64,000 nucleotides of DNA, taken from Chionis minor. Its lineage: Eukaryota > Chordata > Aves > Charadriiformes > Chionididae. The DNA is taken from contig VZSF01006717.1 of the NCBI GenBank assembly GCA_013398295.1, positions 1,116,001 to 1,180,000 on the forward strand, read 5' to 3'. The notes under the pieces were generated by a model. The model was not told where the DNA came from and made no database searches. It saw only the letters and a program-made list of their open reading frames with translations. The position numbers and the translations under genes were made by a program. Shown piece by piece: positions 36,854 to 51,800 of the stretch. The stretch's first letter is position 1. Each line of letters begins with the position of its first letter.

Positions 36854-39800
36854 CTGTCAAAACAACACAAACGCATTTCAGTTTGAGACTGATCACTGAG
36901 AAGTTTCCGACTGAAGCAGAAGCAGGCACCGTAGCCTTTGCCTTCCCACATGCCTCTTTATAAAAGGAGTAATCATGAGCAGAGCTCCCTCAATTCAGAA
37001 GGGACCACAGGAAAAGAATTTTTGTTTGTTTTGGAACTTCTAAGCTGCACCTCTGTACTGAACACACTGGCACCTGCTTGACTTCCAGCCTCCCGAAACA
37101 AATCGGTTGTAGTCTCCAGGCTGCTGGCAAGTTGTCCACCTGTGGCTAAACTGGAGTGCCAAATCCCTTCATTGCAACTAAGTCCAAGACTGAACGCATC
37201 CAGCCTCTATGGGAGGTGTTATTTCAACAGCTGGCCTCAATAAGGTAAACTAATTACAAAGGCTAAACTCTGTGAGAAATAAAGTCTCTAAAACAGGATT
37301 CGTTTTCTTTCAGTGGATAATTGGTTATTTCTTCTGCATGGGATGGGTTTCTGACCTAGTCTTGTATTTTTCATATGTCCAAATTTGCTTTAGTATTCTC
37401 TGTACAATACTATTGCAGCTTGCTGGTGCAGGAAGTCAGAAGCTACAATGTAAGAGGTACTAGAATGGAATTGTCATCACAACTACAAACCTCTGTGAAG
37501 AGCAACGTCTGGCAAATATCGTCTACTTTTTACCATTTGAAGTTTTAGACTTGGCTTTGCAAACAGGCAGGGGATTTCAGATCCAGAATCAGTTACTGGA
37601 AATCTTACCCTGTGGCTGGGTGGCCTGGAGTTTTGTTAGGCTTTAAATCTTTTGCTACCAGTAGAGAAGGGAATAGAGGTCCTTAGAGAAAGAGGAGTCT
37701 TTTCAGACAATAAAGATTCAAAGTAAAACCCTAGCATAATCTGCACAAACAATGCTCCAACAAATTAGAATTTGGAACAGACTGATAAACTTTGTGCAGC
37801 GATGTTTGCATGCCTCTGTTGAGTAATCCCATGGTCTTAATGTAACCTCAATCAGTCATCCTCTCCCCAAATGGCTTTGTTACCTTTTATTTGCATCGTG
37901 CAAATTTGAGATATTAAGAACTTTGGACAGAGACCATGTAATGCATTTGTTTGAAGGCATTTGGCACATTCCTGAGAACTACAAAGCATGCTTGCTATGC
38001 CAGGCAGCTACAGAGTATATAACAGCAGTCCATTTTCCTAGCACTTTTCTTTCTCAGCAATCCCGAACAGCGTAAATTGAAAAATTAATCACATTTGGAA
38101 GTTCCTGCCACTGACATGAAGCCACTTCCAAAATGCTTTGGTTTTGCTTTGAGGAGTTTACGATAGTTAAAACATCTAGAGCTGGGAGACGGTATAGAGC
38201 AAGATCCAGCCACTTGTTGTATGCGTGCATTAAATTAGTCCCTTTTGACCTTTAATGTTATGCTAGTGCATTAGTGGAATCCCTTACATAACAACATCAG
38301 GACAGGAAGTAAGAGAGACTCTCGTGTCTCTGATTTCACATGCAAAGGGAGTTCAGAGACTCCAAATGTAGGTCCCCAGTTCAGAATCTAGCAAAGAATC
38401 ATGGCAAGGCAGCTCCTTTGGGACAAGCAGTAGGGGTAATTTGATGGGCACACGGGGCTAGGTGTGGATCATTTCACATTCCCCTTGATGTAGGGGGAGG
38501 TCTGCAGCGCAAGGTTTGATATCGCAAGACTGCACTTACAGTGAAGGAGGAAAAAAATCCCAAATTGTTTTAATTCACCAGTGTGCCAAATGCAGTTCTG
38601 GTCACGTGTCCACATGCTTACGGGAAAGCGCCCCCGTGATAATAAATGATCTCACTGGGAGAGAAGTGAATGTATGAATGTGAGATACACATCAATGCTG
38701 TGTGCAGGTTTAGATAGACAGTGGCTTTTTAAGAAGTCCCTCTGTTTCTGTGTGGGGGCTGGAAGTGCACACCCCAATTCTGCATAGGAAGGAGGATTTA
38801 GTAATGGCCTGATTTTAAAGCTTTTGTTATTTCTCTTTTGAGCAGGTCTAATCCAGCCCTCTGGTCCAGGCTTTTGGCTTCCTTTGGGGACTGCAGGCTG
38901 GGGCTTTTCATTGTTAGCTGAAACAGACATTTGGACGCTTTCCCTTCCTGGAGCACATTTGCTTTTAGCGCTTTTAATACTTGCTTTGTCCCAAACTCAA
39001 ACTTTTCCTATTTTGTTTGCTGCCTCCTTTTTTTTTTTTTTTTTTTTTACCTTGATTCAGCAGAGGCAAAAGCCTGGGAGCAGTCAGTCTACAAAGTTCC
39101 TTTTCCTCTTTGACTTACCCCAGTTCCTACTGTTTCACAGATTATTTTTTTTTTCCTGAAAGTAAAAGCAATCCACAAAACTCACATGTGAGAGCTTCAA
39201 GGCCCAGCACACAGGACTTTTCTGCAAATTCTGCTGTCCATGTAAAGTAGCATACCCTCTTTTCTAGCCAAGTCACCCAACTTTCCACTGTCTCCAACCA
39301 CAGTTTCTCTTGGGGAGTTTTACAATAACCTACAAACACACACTGGCAGATGGTCTGAATTTTCTCAACCACCTGAGGGTTGTCAGGCACACAGATGCCA
39401 CATGCAGCTGTTCCCCAGTCTCCTAACCTGTTACCTCAGCGTACCGAGCGCTCTGGAAAAAGGGGGACAGAACTGCCAATCTCAGGGACCTGCAACTCGC
39501 CTTGGTGCTCTGCTTGCCCCCTTTAGAACAGTAGGATCCTGGTCAACAACCAGAATCCCTAGACTCCAGCTGCACAAATGGATAAAGCGTGATGGGAACC
39601 CTGGTGGGATTCCTGTGATGGGAAAAGGAAAGATATAAACAGGATGGAAACAACTGTGGTTAGTCACCTGCGCTTATTGCAATTGCCTAAAATCTCTGGG
39701 GTACGTGGAAGTCTGTTTCCATGGATTCTATTCAAACAGCAGGAGGGCCTCAAAACCTTCCCACTCAGAGACTGCCACTTAACACCCAGGAGTAGGCACA

Positions 39801-42800
39801 GGGCTCCCACGTGCTGGGTACGGGAAATGACCTACCTATGGGGCAACTGCAGCCTTGCACGCAGCCCAAGCAAAGGCCACGTTGGTGCAGTTCAAGGCTG
39901 AACTTCTGAACCCTCACTGAACTTTTTCAATCTGGTTTTTGTTTGGATTAAGAGCAGAAGGCAGAGGGCTACAGGCTGCAGGAAGCACTCGATCAAAGTG
40001 CTGGCAAGACTGCTTCCTCCCTGCCACATCCCTTCCCATGACACCTCTTGGCTTTGCTCACCTGCAGCCACTCTGGCTCTTTGCTTTTGAATTCGCATGC
40101 TATGCACAGAACAGTTTCCATGCAGATGAGAGAAACCACATGCTGCTGGAGTGAAATGCTGATAGCAGTGAAACCAGATTCTGCTCCCAGGGACGAAAGG
40201 TGTCCACAGAACCTGAGATCTTTATAACTCATGAGAAGTTCATATGGAATCTGCCTCTTTCCTAACACATAGCAGCTTCTTCAGTTCAGGTGATGGAGGA
40301 GGGATTGACTTGGATATTATCTGTGCCAAGTTGTTTTTCCAGTAGAAAGTTGAAAATGGGAGCTGAGCGCTCAAAATCATGTATTCCATGATCTACAGCA
40401 CCTCTTACTCACAGAGCACCGACTCGGGGACTGTGTGACATGCCTCAGTCCTTCTGGAAAGGGAACAACTTCAGTGTTGTGCTTTAACCAATATTTTGGA
40501 CCTGCCAAAAGAAAATGAGTGCTATATTCACGTTATGAAAGTGTCTAGATGCTGGCCTGAACTCAGTGACTGTTCTGGACAGAGTGTTAGTCCACATTAT
40601 CCATGCAACAACCTCCATGCTGGAAAGAAAACTGCTGAGCTATTCAGGTTTCCATTCCTGAAAGCAAGGATAGAAGTTTGACCCACAGCTGTGCTTGACA
40701 GTTTCCTAAATGGTTCTGGTGTGCGGTGGCCTTATGCACACGGCTTTGGAATATGAGAACAGTCTGTCACTCTGCATGGTGCTGGTGAAATCCTAGAGAA
40801 TTTCCTTGGCCTCATGGGCTAGTGAAAATATTTTGTTTCTGCAGCACTTAACTGGAACATGCCAGGCTGGAACACAAATGGATGCTGAAATAACAGCAGG
40901 AAGTTATGAAAGGGAGAATTCAGACTGAGGATGAGGGAACAATCCTTGGCTGCAAAGCAGATTTGCTTGTGGAATCATCCCTTGGAAACAGTGAAAGCCC
41001 CAAACTGGGCCAAACATCAGAAAAGTAACTGTAGGGAGTAATTCTACATTGATGGGGGTCAACTTCATTGTTTTTCCATGTCCAAGTTCTGCAGACAAAT
41101 AATACAGACAAGAAGGGGAGGACAGTAGATTCCAGAATTAATGGACTACGTGGGTACTCCGATGGCCATATTTCTGCAAAAGCACCCATAACTAGTAAAG
41201 CAGTTAAGTGATAACATGCATGAGCTATTGCTGTCAAAAACAGATCAGGCAGAAAGCAAGAAGGCAAAGAACTAAAGTCCAAGAAATGAGAAATATCATG
41301 GTAAGTCTCACCTGGACAGTGTCCCAAATGCAGGGCAGAGGACAGCTGTGGAGCACTCCCCAGCTGAGTTCTGACAAGGTGTTCTCACATGTCTCCTGCC
41401 ACCCCCATGACTACAGTTTGGCTCAAACTGGCATTTTCACTTTCATGCTATCTATACCTTCTTCTGCAGTTCCCAATCTCCTCCTCTTCATTACATGACA
41501 TCCTGCATGGCTGATCCCATACTATCCTAGACAGTTAGACGATCAAGAACAAGGCGGGATCCGCAGGTCACTACTTCCCAAAGCATTCTGCTCTTCCTCT
41601 TGCATTTCAGTGCAAAAACAGGATCAGGAGATGCAGTGGGTGGGAGAAGGCCAGCTGCCAAGCGACCCAGTGCAAAGCAGGGAAATTTCTTACCTCTCTG
41701 CAGAGAAATCTGGGGCATGTAGGAGGGAATGTCCAAAACTAATACAATGGGGACGCAATAAAACTTCAGAAAACAGCAGGGATTCTGCTTTTTGGAAAAT
41801 ATCATCAATTAAGCACCTTCTGGAGGGGCAGAGAAGTTCTGGATGATAAATCCACACTTAATGTCACTATCTCAACAGCAGGGCAGCACCCCTGACCCTT
41901 GTTAAAACAAAACAGTTTGCTGATAGTTCCATACGGCGGCATGTTACATTTTAATCTCAGCTAGGTGATAGCTAGTGTATGCCAGACACTTTGTATTTGA
42001 AGCAGGCTCACTGTAAACCGGGTGACCATGACATTGGCCAAACATTCTGGCCAAGACAGCCACAAGTGCAGCCAAGGAAAAGCTGAGGAGCGGCTTTTCT
42101 GGTGTTCTCAAAAGTATACATTAACACAGCTCCTCAGCCCTTCTTTATGTACTTCCTTAGCACTTTTGCCCAGGAGCCAGAGAGCTCCTCCTGTGCAGCT
42201 GGCCTGTACATCATCTCAGGGGCAGAGAGCAGAGACAAAGCAGTTTTTCATCAGGCTGGTTTGTTCCTCTTTCGTCAGCAGATGAAGCTGCTCTCAAAAA
42301 TATTGACACAACCTTGGATGAAGCCTGGCCAAAAGGAGCATCAACCAGAACTCTGCAAGACTGGAGAGAAATGAAAGGGATTGCTCATCCAAATGAAGTA
42401 ATCTGCCAGACTTCTGCCAGGCAGGGGCTGGATGTTCTGTAGACAGAGCAGCAAAGAGTCTACGTGCAGTTAAGTGAATGCTCAGGTCTGTATTATGGTA
42501 GAGGTGCTGCGCCCTGACTCCCACTTCAAGTTACAGGCTCACAATGAATCTCCCTCAGTCTCAGGTGGTGTGAGTAGAAACAGTCCCTAAGGTTATCTTA
42601 GGCTTTCTTTTTAGTCCTATCACTCTAGCAGCTGATGGTGTAGTTTAACGTCAAGAGCTCTACCATCAGCAAAACATTCTTTGGCTCAGTTTAAGATTTT
42701 CTGTCCCCAGATGGCAGGAATTTTCTTAGAACTATGTGGGGTAACATCTGGAGTAGACAGTGACTTCCCATAAGCCCCTCCTTTAAAAAAGTGAAATATT

Positions 42801-45800
42801 TCTCCATTCAGAGTGAAGAGTTAGACAACAGACTGCTTACAGAGGGGCAATGAGAAGCATTTCAGGCCAGAAGGGGTGAACACGCAAAAGTACAGATAAG
42901 AGTCTGAGAGAAATGCTGTCCTTCAGCAGGGCAAAGGTTATTGTTGCTGTCTTGAGACAGACTATACACCTCTATGATGCTCTGTTTATTCTCTTCATCT
43001 TGCAATTTGCTATTTTAGAACAGCACAGCAGGAATTGTGTCTTCTCCATGCAAAGCTTTCTTCCACATGCAACGCAAGCTCCTGATGGCAAGAGGTTAGT
43101 TGCAGATGAGTGAGGGGCAGAGGCAGCAAGAAGAGAGGACATGTGACTGGGAACGGACAAATTCTCAATATACTGGATACTACTAGCCCACCTGTAAGAA
43201 CTACCCATCTCAGTTTGCAGCCCTGATGCAAGTTTGTCTCCGTGTCTGCTGGTTTGTTTCCATATGCCTACTTTCTTTTGAAAGTGATGCGTCTTTTCAC
43301 CTTTGCAAGCATCAGGGCACAGCAAGGGGCAAGCTGCTGTGCCAGGATCCCTGGTTACTTCATGGATCAGCTTAAAGGTCCCTCAGGCAGCTGGTGGCAA
43401 TTCAATAGCTCGAGCATCTACAACATGGACACTTCAGTCTGCTCCTGAAATGTGGCTAGTGAGGGTTACTTTGGAGGGGATGGGGTGCAGAAGAGCACAT
43501 TTCAACACCACACTCAGAACAGACCCACTGGTAGAGGGTGCAAAAAGCCATCACTGAAGGCAGAGCTGGAGAGCACAAGGGCTGGTTAAAGTGATGTTAA
43601 GGAACGTACATTACCTGTGTTCCTGTCTTGGAAGAGCTTTAACAAACATAACCCAAGCATATAATGGTACACCTAAATTTCTCCCCACTGGCATTCCCAG
43701 CAGCAGTGCACCTCTCATTTAAGCAGAGAGGTGAAGATGGCTAGAGCAGCCAATACAGTCATCGCAAGAAGAGCTGAAGCTCAAGGATTTGGAAAACACA
43801 TCACTTAACTGTGTGATGTACTGCCTGCTGTGACAGGCTCTCTGTACATCCTGTTCATCCCTTCATGGACACTTAAAAACCCAGCAGACACAAACGCAGT
43901 GAAGGGACAGGCTAAGTTAGGTGCGTGGCCCCGATGTTACACGAGACAGGATTAGAAGATGACCTGGTCATGTTCTGATGGCACTGAACAAGGCAGCTTG
44001 TTCCACTTAAAAGTCCTAGCCCAATTCTGCCCCTGTCCTCTCCTGCCAGCTCACTTGCTGGCACCACTGGCTGAGTGCTTCCCAGATTACTATGGACTTA
44101 CAGAAAGCTTTAGAAACAATTACAGAGGCAAAGACAGGGTAAGCTTGGACAAATCATTTACGTGCGAAATTTGTGACAAGAGCTCTTGCTTCATTCCCCA
44201 AATAAGTACTGGTTGAATGTCTTCAGCGTGCAGGTACCCTTCAGTCCTCCCTTCAGGCTAGAGGAAGGAAGCGATTTCTATCTCTTGCCTTATGTGGTGC
44301 CAGCTGCTGTTCCAGAGAGCAATGCAGGAAGCGCAGGTGGCGGTACGCACGGTCAAAACTCTCACAGAACCACAATGGCCAAGATTTTGCAAGGCTCCAA
44401 CATGCAGAGCTTTCCCCTTCCAGCAGGCTGAGAAGACAGTATTGTGAGGACCGAGGGAGTGCCCCTGAAGTACCCCTGCGCTCTATCTTGGCTCTGGACT
44501 CACTTGTTTAGTTCCAGTCCCACCAACACAACTTTCAACCAGATTTCTTGATCCCATTCTTTTCTCTACCCAGACTCCAAAACCTGCCTATTTAAATGCT
44601 GTTCTATCTCCTCAACAACAGCTCTGCCCTTTTTTCTAAACTCTGCTTCCACCCTACTTGCTACATTCCCTTGCTGGGAGAAGAAAAACAAGGGTGGTGT
44701 AGGGAGGGACTAGCAATGCAATAGGGAGGGCTTGGATACTAATCTCCAATTTAAATCTCTTAATTTTAGAGGTGTAGCACACCTACTTGCATGTAGAATG
44801 TATCTGGAGGTATCCATTCTTTGTTCTCACTAAAAGTCTATGGAATAATTTATAAGAGTTGAGGCATTAGATCTGGAGTCCTGGTGTGATTCCAGTAAGA
44901 TACAGAATTTACCATTTCCTGTCTCAACCTGCTATGCAGGGTTGCTATGTGAATGCAAACTAGATAATGTGCTCCACCCCACAGCTGCTAGATAGACACA
45001 GCTACTAAAGAATCACAAGGAATTGCAAGACACAGGAAGGAAGAAATCTTTGGAGTTGAAGTACCTGATGGCTACAGAGCTGCATCAAATGTAGAGTCCT
45101 CTAATTTGATCCTCACTGATACCCAGTGCACAGCCTGCCAGTATCTAAGGGACATTTCCAAGAGCTTGGCTCAAATCTCCACTGCGGAGAGTCAGACCTG
45201 AAATGCATGAGTCTCTGGCTGCCCCCGGTGCTGCAGCCTAAGCTCTCCCAACAACAGCCCCATGGCCTCTGGTAACCCCACGGCTTGCTAATGCGAGGTT
45301 CATAAACCGCTCTGACATCCCCATGGAAACAGAGTGTGAGGTCATAAACAGGGGATTAGCACCTCTGAGCGCCCAGCACAGTGCTGGAGGCGGCTGCAGA
45401 CTTTCTCTTCGCCCACCAAAGGCCAGGGAGGGGGAAGAGACCCTGTTGCACAGGAAGGGCAGGCTGAGGGCAAATGGCTGACTGGCAGAAACAGGGATGG
45501 GGCAGAGAGAACAGGCTTGTGATGGGCCCTTGCTGGCTGCTCAGACCCCCACTCACTGCTGGTACCCCTGGGCACCCTCTTGCTGTTGGGGGCCAGGCAC
45601 CAAAAGGCTAAGAGAGAAGGACCTGCTCAGCCTGGAAAGAAGAAAGCTCGAGGGAGTCTCACCAATGTTTATAAATATCTGAAGGAAGGAAGTAAAGAAG
45701 ACGGAGCCAGGTTCCTCCCAGTGGTGCCCAGTGACAGGACAAGACGCAATGGGCACAAATTAAAACACAAGAAATTCTGGCTGAACATAAGAAAACACTG

Positions 45801-48800
45801 TCTCACTATGAGGGTGGTTCCCTGGAACAAGCTGCCCAGAGCAACTGTGTAAAGTCCATCCTTGGAGATACTCAAAAACTGACTGGATATAGTCCCATGT
45901 AACCTGCTTGTGCAGGAGGCTTGGAGTGCATGATCTCCAGAGGTCCATTCCAACCTCAACTACTCTGTGATGGTACTCCATCTCTGTGGCATCCTCCTGT
46001 GACTGCCCTGCTGAGTGTTAATGTCCTGGTTTGAGGTAGTTACATGAGTGATGAGGAGGCAAGTGCAGGTGAGGAAGGGAGGGCAAACTCTTGACATGTG
46101 TGGCAGTTTTAATCCTGTATGGATAAATGGTTTGAGTGAGATCTGGTTTGTCCTTAAGAGAGTGACAAGAGAATATCATGACAGACCCTTCCTTCTCTGA
46201 AATGCTATGAATAATCTTTATGAGCCTTCTTGCCTGAGGCATGTTTTACCCAGTTATAAGGAACTGTTTTTCCTCTTCCAGTCTATTCCTGAAACAGACA
46301 GCTGTGGAAAGACAAGATTATTCACCTGTTGAGCTTGGGTTTCTTGGGAATATGCCCTTCAGGAAGTGGAGGCCTGTGGTTTGGCAACAAACCTGAAACA
46401 GAAGAAGAAAGGCATGGGAGTATTTTGCAGTGCCTCCTTGCCTCTATAGCATCCAGAAGTTACATTACACCTCGTAATCCAGACAACCCAAGGACCTACT
46501 GGGACAGCACAGCAAAAACTCAAGTAGGGTGTTTTATCTTTAGTCATTGCTGAACCTGCACCCCAGCCAAAGAGAAGCTAAAAGGTTCTGCTGGATATAG
46601 AGAGGAAATACACACCAAGGACACAGCCACTTGGTCTCATCAAAGAGGCTTTTTGAGAGGACACTGTTGACCTATCAGATTCCATCTCCAGGGCAAAAAC
46701 GTGACTATTAAAATTCTCACTCCATTTAACTTGAATACAACTCAGGAACTAGGCAGAAAGATCAGCACTTATCTTTGACTGTGTCAACCTGGGTCCCACT
46801 TCCAGAGTAAAGCAAAAACGTCGTCACATGGCAGATGCATGTTATTAATGAGGTATGTCAAGCTTATGCTAAATCAAGTAATTTCGGAAGCTGGTATTTA
46901 ATCATTAGTCACTGGAGACTGAGCCACTTCCCAGATCTTTCTGCAATGGTAGACTCTTCTACAGGGATAAATGTCTGCTGCCAAGGCAGGAGCCAAGACA
47001 TATAGAAAGTGGAACAAGTAGTCTCTGGTCAATTATCCTGTCCCAGCACTTGGACAGTAATGAGTTTGCTGGATGACTGGACAATGACACTGAACTATGC
47101 TAATTGGTCGGGAGACCCCTCGCAAGGGGTTCTATGGGTAGCTCACAGCAAAGGATTGTCTCAGGAGGAGGCTAGGTACCTGCACGGTGAGCCATCTGCA
47201 CACAGACAGCTATCTTCTTGTGCTCCTCCAAACAGAGGCCTGTGATCCTTCGTGGCAGCATCCCTCCATCAGAACGGATAAACTGACTCAGCAGCAAGAC
47301 GTCCTGGGGGAGCAAGAGAGGGGCAAAACCATCAGTGCTAGAGCTACTTTAACCGCTGTGATTTTCAGGCATTGTGCTGACCCTCGTGCTGTGTACAGAA
47401 CTCAAAACAAAGCAAAACAAAACAATGATTCCTTCCTATGCATTTTGGCTGCAGCTTGACAACAAGTGGCTTTTGCTTGCTGTCACTGCCTGCCAGCTTA
47501 GCTCAGTAAGGTCGCTCAGATGGTCTGAGTCTTCCCCTGACTTCACTAGCGTAAACACATGATGTCAGATGCAGTCCCTACTACTTCACTGTCGCTTGCT
47601 CCAAGATTCTAGCTAAGATAAATGTGTCCTAGGTACTCAGGCACAGTTACACAAGACCTACAGATGGATAGTGTTTACACAACTTGAAATGCCATCACAG
47701 CTGCTATCCTAAAGGTCACAGATATGTTAGATCACCTCTGGCCTCCTCCTTGTTCCCTCAGAGCAGGATTGTTCTCTGCTACCTACTCCTCAAACTTTCA
47801 TCCAGTTTCCCATGGTGAAACTTCCCTCGTGTCTCTCTGGAGGGATGGAGAGCAGAAAAATGCTCCAAGATCTCTCACGAAAAAGCTTTTTGTAAGAAAA
47901 GAACATGTGCTGATGAGAAAGACCTAATAGGATAAATTGCTGCCTTCAGTCATTCAACTGTGTATGTCTACAAGGTGGGGCTGTTACAGCCATGCTGGAT
48001 GGAAGGAGCACTCAGAGCACGCCGAGGGCTTGTCTGTGATTCAAGAATCATTTAGATTACACTGCTGTTGACCTTTCCAATAAAGAGCTCTAGAAATGTA
48101 AAGCACTTTCAATAAAAACAAAATTAAAGGGATCTCTAGGACAAGATAGTATCACAGAGCTGGAATGACAAATTTTTAAACACAGCAGCAACAGCTGCTG
48201 CACGAATGTCCCGTTAGGTGTACACAGTACAACAGCCCAGTATTTAGATACTTGCTCTTCATTTCCACACAGAGCACCCCTGCAAATGCAGCCCTCAGGC
48301 CAATACAGGCACGTCTGCATGACACGCTGACATCAGCCTAAGGTGGCCCAAAGGGCCTCTGGAGAGTCTGTGCTTGTTTTCCCACCGCCATCTGTTGAAA
48401 CGCTTGTTGCTGGTTGAGAGTTTACTTCTCTGCTGCTGTTGTAATCGTGTTTGTAGTTAAGGTAGCTGGACCATGCGGAGGGTGCTTGCAGGCTGAAAGG
48501 GGACCTGCCAGCAAGCACCCCGACAGAAGAAGAATTCAAACTAGGTACGTCAGCACTGTACATCCCCCCTGTCTAGGGCAACAGGCAAGAACAAAGAGTA
48601 CTTGTTGCTTTTCACATTCAGGTGACCCTGACTCTGCCTGTTGTTCACAGATTCACAGCCCTGCTCCCACACCCCCACTTCGGCTCTTTTACAAAGAGCT
48701 CCCTGGAGCATTCTTAGCTTCATTTACTGCCCTTGCAAAAACAATATAAAATGAATATTCAGAAAACCTAGCTATCTAGGAATTATGTATCCACCCCCAC

Positions 48801-51800
48801 TGCACAACACCAGCTCAGCTCTAAAGGGGACTGCTGGAATTCAGTATGGCTTTCTGGTAATGACTGATTCTGACAGATGCTTTCATACAAGTGTTGCAGT
48901 CAACATTTAGAGATTTTTTGGTTTGGGTTTTTGTGGTTTGTTTTTGTCCTTCCCCCTCCCTGCCTTCAATCCCACCCTCACTAGTATCATTGTGACACAC
49001 AATTTCCTCCTTATCTGGCTTCTTTTCTACCTCCACTTGTCTGCAATTAATGTGTTCAGACTGATTTTCAGATCCAGTTCATTTGAAAATGCAGCAGGTT
49101 AGGCAACTTCTCACTGACAGAAAATGACTTATCAACCACTATATATAGTGATGTTGTATCCAAAGAACAAGAAAAGCACAGCTGAGCAACTAGCAGCAAG
49201 CTCCTGAGAGGCCATCTATGGTTAAAACGGAAGCGAAGTGTCCTCAGCCCAGCTAACGTGTGGCCTTGCCAATGAGAACAGCAACCAAGGGACCAGTTGG
49301 TGCCAGCTGCGTTGGTGGAAACTGGATGGAGGCCAGCCAAACAGTCCAAGGGCACTGACTTTCGGCCACTCCTGAAATGCACTGGATTGGATTCAGGAAA
49401 CTAGAGCAAGACTCCATCCCTCTTTTTCCTCGTTTTAGCCAACAAGTTCTCCAAATCACCAACAGCTTGATTTGCCATTTAGCACAAACATATAATTTCT
49501 CTAAGCGAAAAGGGACTGTCCAACTCCAAGTGCCTAGAAAGATAAAAACTTTCTAGACTTTTCTACTAGCCTGCTTCGTTACTCTGTGGGGAAGAAGAAA
49601 AAGGGAGCTGATGGCAAGTTTGAGGCCGTTCCAGTCTTTGCAACCGTGAAAGCCTAAGTAGGCCACAGGCTCTTGTGAAGGGCGTGTGTGGTCCAAGTGA
49701 TTTCTCATATTACCACCACGCCTCATGGAGTCACAGGCTTGTTATCAAGTGTTTCCATGTAAGGGGGGAGGTGGGAAGCAAATGGAGATAGTCTTTCTTT
49801 TTCTCCCTGTGGGAAAAACACAGGAAAATCTGTTCTCTGTTATCATCTCTGACCAACAGTGTCACCAACTGACCAACACCCTTGTGTGGCAGTCAATTCT
49901 TAACTGAAATCATCTATCCAAGCCGCTGCAGCTCCAAATTACACTCATGCCATCTGGCTTAAAATGCTGCACATGCAACAGAAGGTTTGTCCATTTCTGA
50001 AGATCCTTACAGTTAACAGGCCAGGTGCCTCTCCCAGATTACTCGCGCAGATGCATCTTACCACAGGGAGAAAGCAGACAGGTACAGCCAACTTTACGGG
50101 GCAGCTGTGGAGGGAAGCGAACAAGTATGTGGAGCGGTCAAAGAAAAAAACGTCTGGCAAGTTCTCATGGTGCCGTCATGTTCCATGAAATTCACATTTT
50201 GTGCTAGTGGACAGCCAAGCCTGTAACCACGGATTTGCTTTAATCACTGGACAGCTCCCACGAGGCTGGACCCAGATTCCCACCCCTGTAATCTGCAGCA
50301 TTTGATGAAAACAACTTGGATTGAATTACTCTAGGGCTAATAGGCAAAGCTTGCAGTTTGGTTTCCCCTAATTGCTGCCAAAGCAAGATGACATATTTAC
50401 TGCCTACTCAGACTAATGATGTTTGAAGTGGATAAGGGGGAAAACAAAAAACAAGTTTAGCCTTCACCTCTAAAAGGGCTGGATAAACGTGCTAAACGAA
50501 ACACTATGTACGGCACATTCTTGTGAATGGATGGCAACCAGAATGCAGAGGCACCTCTACATTTTAATGTCTGCAGACACTTTGAAAAGCAGGATCCTTG
50601 CCTGGTTACATGCGATTCATTAAAAACCTTCATTTACCGCAAGAAGAGCTCTGTCTGTGTAGCCAAATTACTACAGGGCTCTGTCAGCTAAGTCTGCCAG
50701 TCGTTATTTCCAGTTATACAAGAGTATAATTTTTCCTTTCTCCCTTACTCCTGGGAGCTGTACACCATTCTCCAGGCATTCTGTAACAAGACTGCAGGTT
50801 TCAATCCAGTTGCATCCTGACAATGACCAAACTAATGTTTTTTAACTCCAATGGATATGGAAAAAAAATAATAATCAACTGAGGTCTCAGTTTCAATGGA
50901 CAGACAGACGCAGACCACGAACTATGGGAATTTATACCTTAGGCTCTGTTATCCTGAGCCTCAGCAGAGACTAAGAATTGAACTGGCAAAGACAACTGCA
51001 GCCCTCCACACCACAGCTGAGGCAGGTTGGAATCATGACCTGCTAGTGCTCACAATGCCTGTTCAGTTGATTAATAACTTTGGAGACACTGGTCCCCCAG
51101 TTCTCTGACAGCCAAAGTAACTCATTATGCCACTACTTTAGACTGTGCTAGCTGCACATGACAAAAGGAAAGTCCTATGAGGTCATATTACTCAGCTCCC
51201 TCAGGGGCTAATTCAACACTTCCCTTTTCATAGTGCCTCATTCAGTCCAATTACAAGCATCCCAAGCAAAAAAGCTCACACTTTCCCTTCTGTGCAACTG
51301 ACTGATCTCAGCTTATCAATCTCAAAAGAACCACTGTGATCCATCTATTCTGATCTCCTACCAAGCACAGATTATAGGTTATGCTGTATGAACCAGGCTA
51401 GATCTTTAACAAAAATAGCTGTTCTCAATTTACAGACTTTTAGGACAATTAACCACCAGTGAGTAAATTGTGCCACTGTTTAATTACACAGTTAAATGCC
51501 TGCACTTTATTATTTAAGCATTTAAAGATTCTGCTACTCATCACTGCTGCAGCAAAGAAAAATAGCAGCGCACTTTTGTGTGGAAAAGGGGGATTTTATT
51601 CACCTTAACATTTAAAAGCCTGAAAATCCATGACTGGTACAAAGCATTCAAACATATAAGGGACTTATTCAAGCAGAAGAGGTGGTCTGCTCCAGAACTG
51701 AAATTTCTCCTAGTTCTCATCAGCCCCACTGAGGAATGCTTCTAAATATCAAGATAGGAAGCTTCTACAATTCTGAAATACCAGTTCGTGCTTCCATCTT

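Larger units (their letters stand above)
36854..46325 (-). other. MRPS18A: MRPS18A intron 5 (9.5 kb)
   Basis: The intron carries a CR1 fragment (45601), a possible MIR relic (44865) and a poly-T run (39028). The rest is unremarkable, with no coding signal I can support. Confidence 0.75.

Noticed and set aside
36709..36951. 80-residue stand-alone minus-strand protein starting upstream of RYLTRW
   Set aside because: The upstream part lies before a clear acceptor (TTTTGACAG) and is intron. Only 36709-36853 is coding, as the last exon of MRPS18A.
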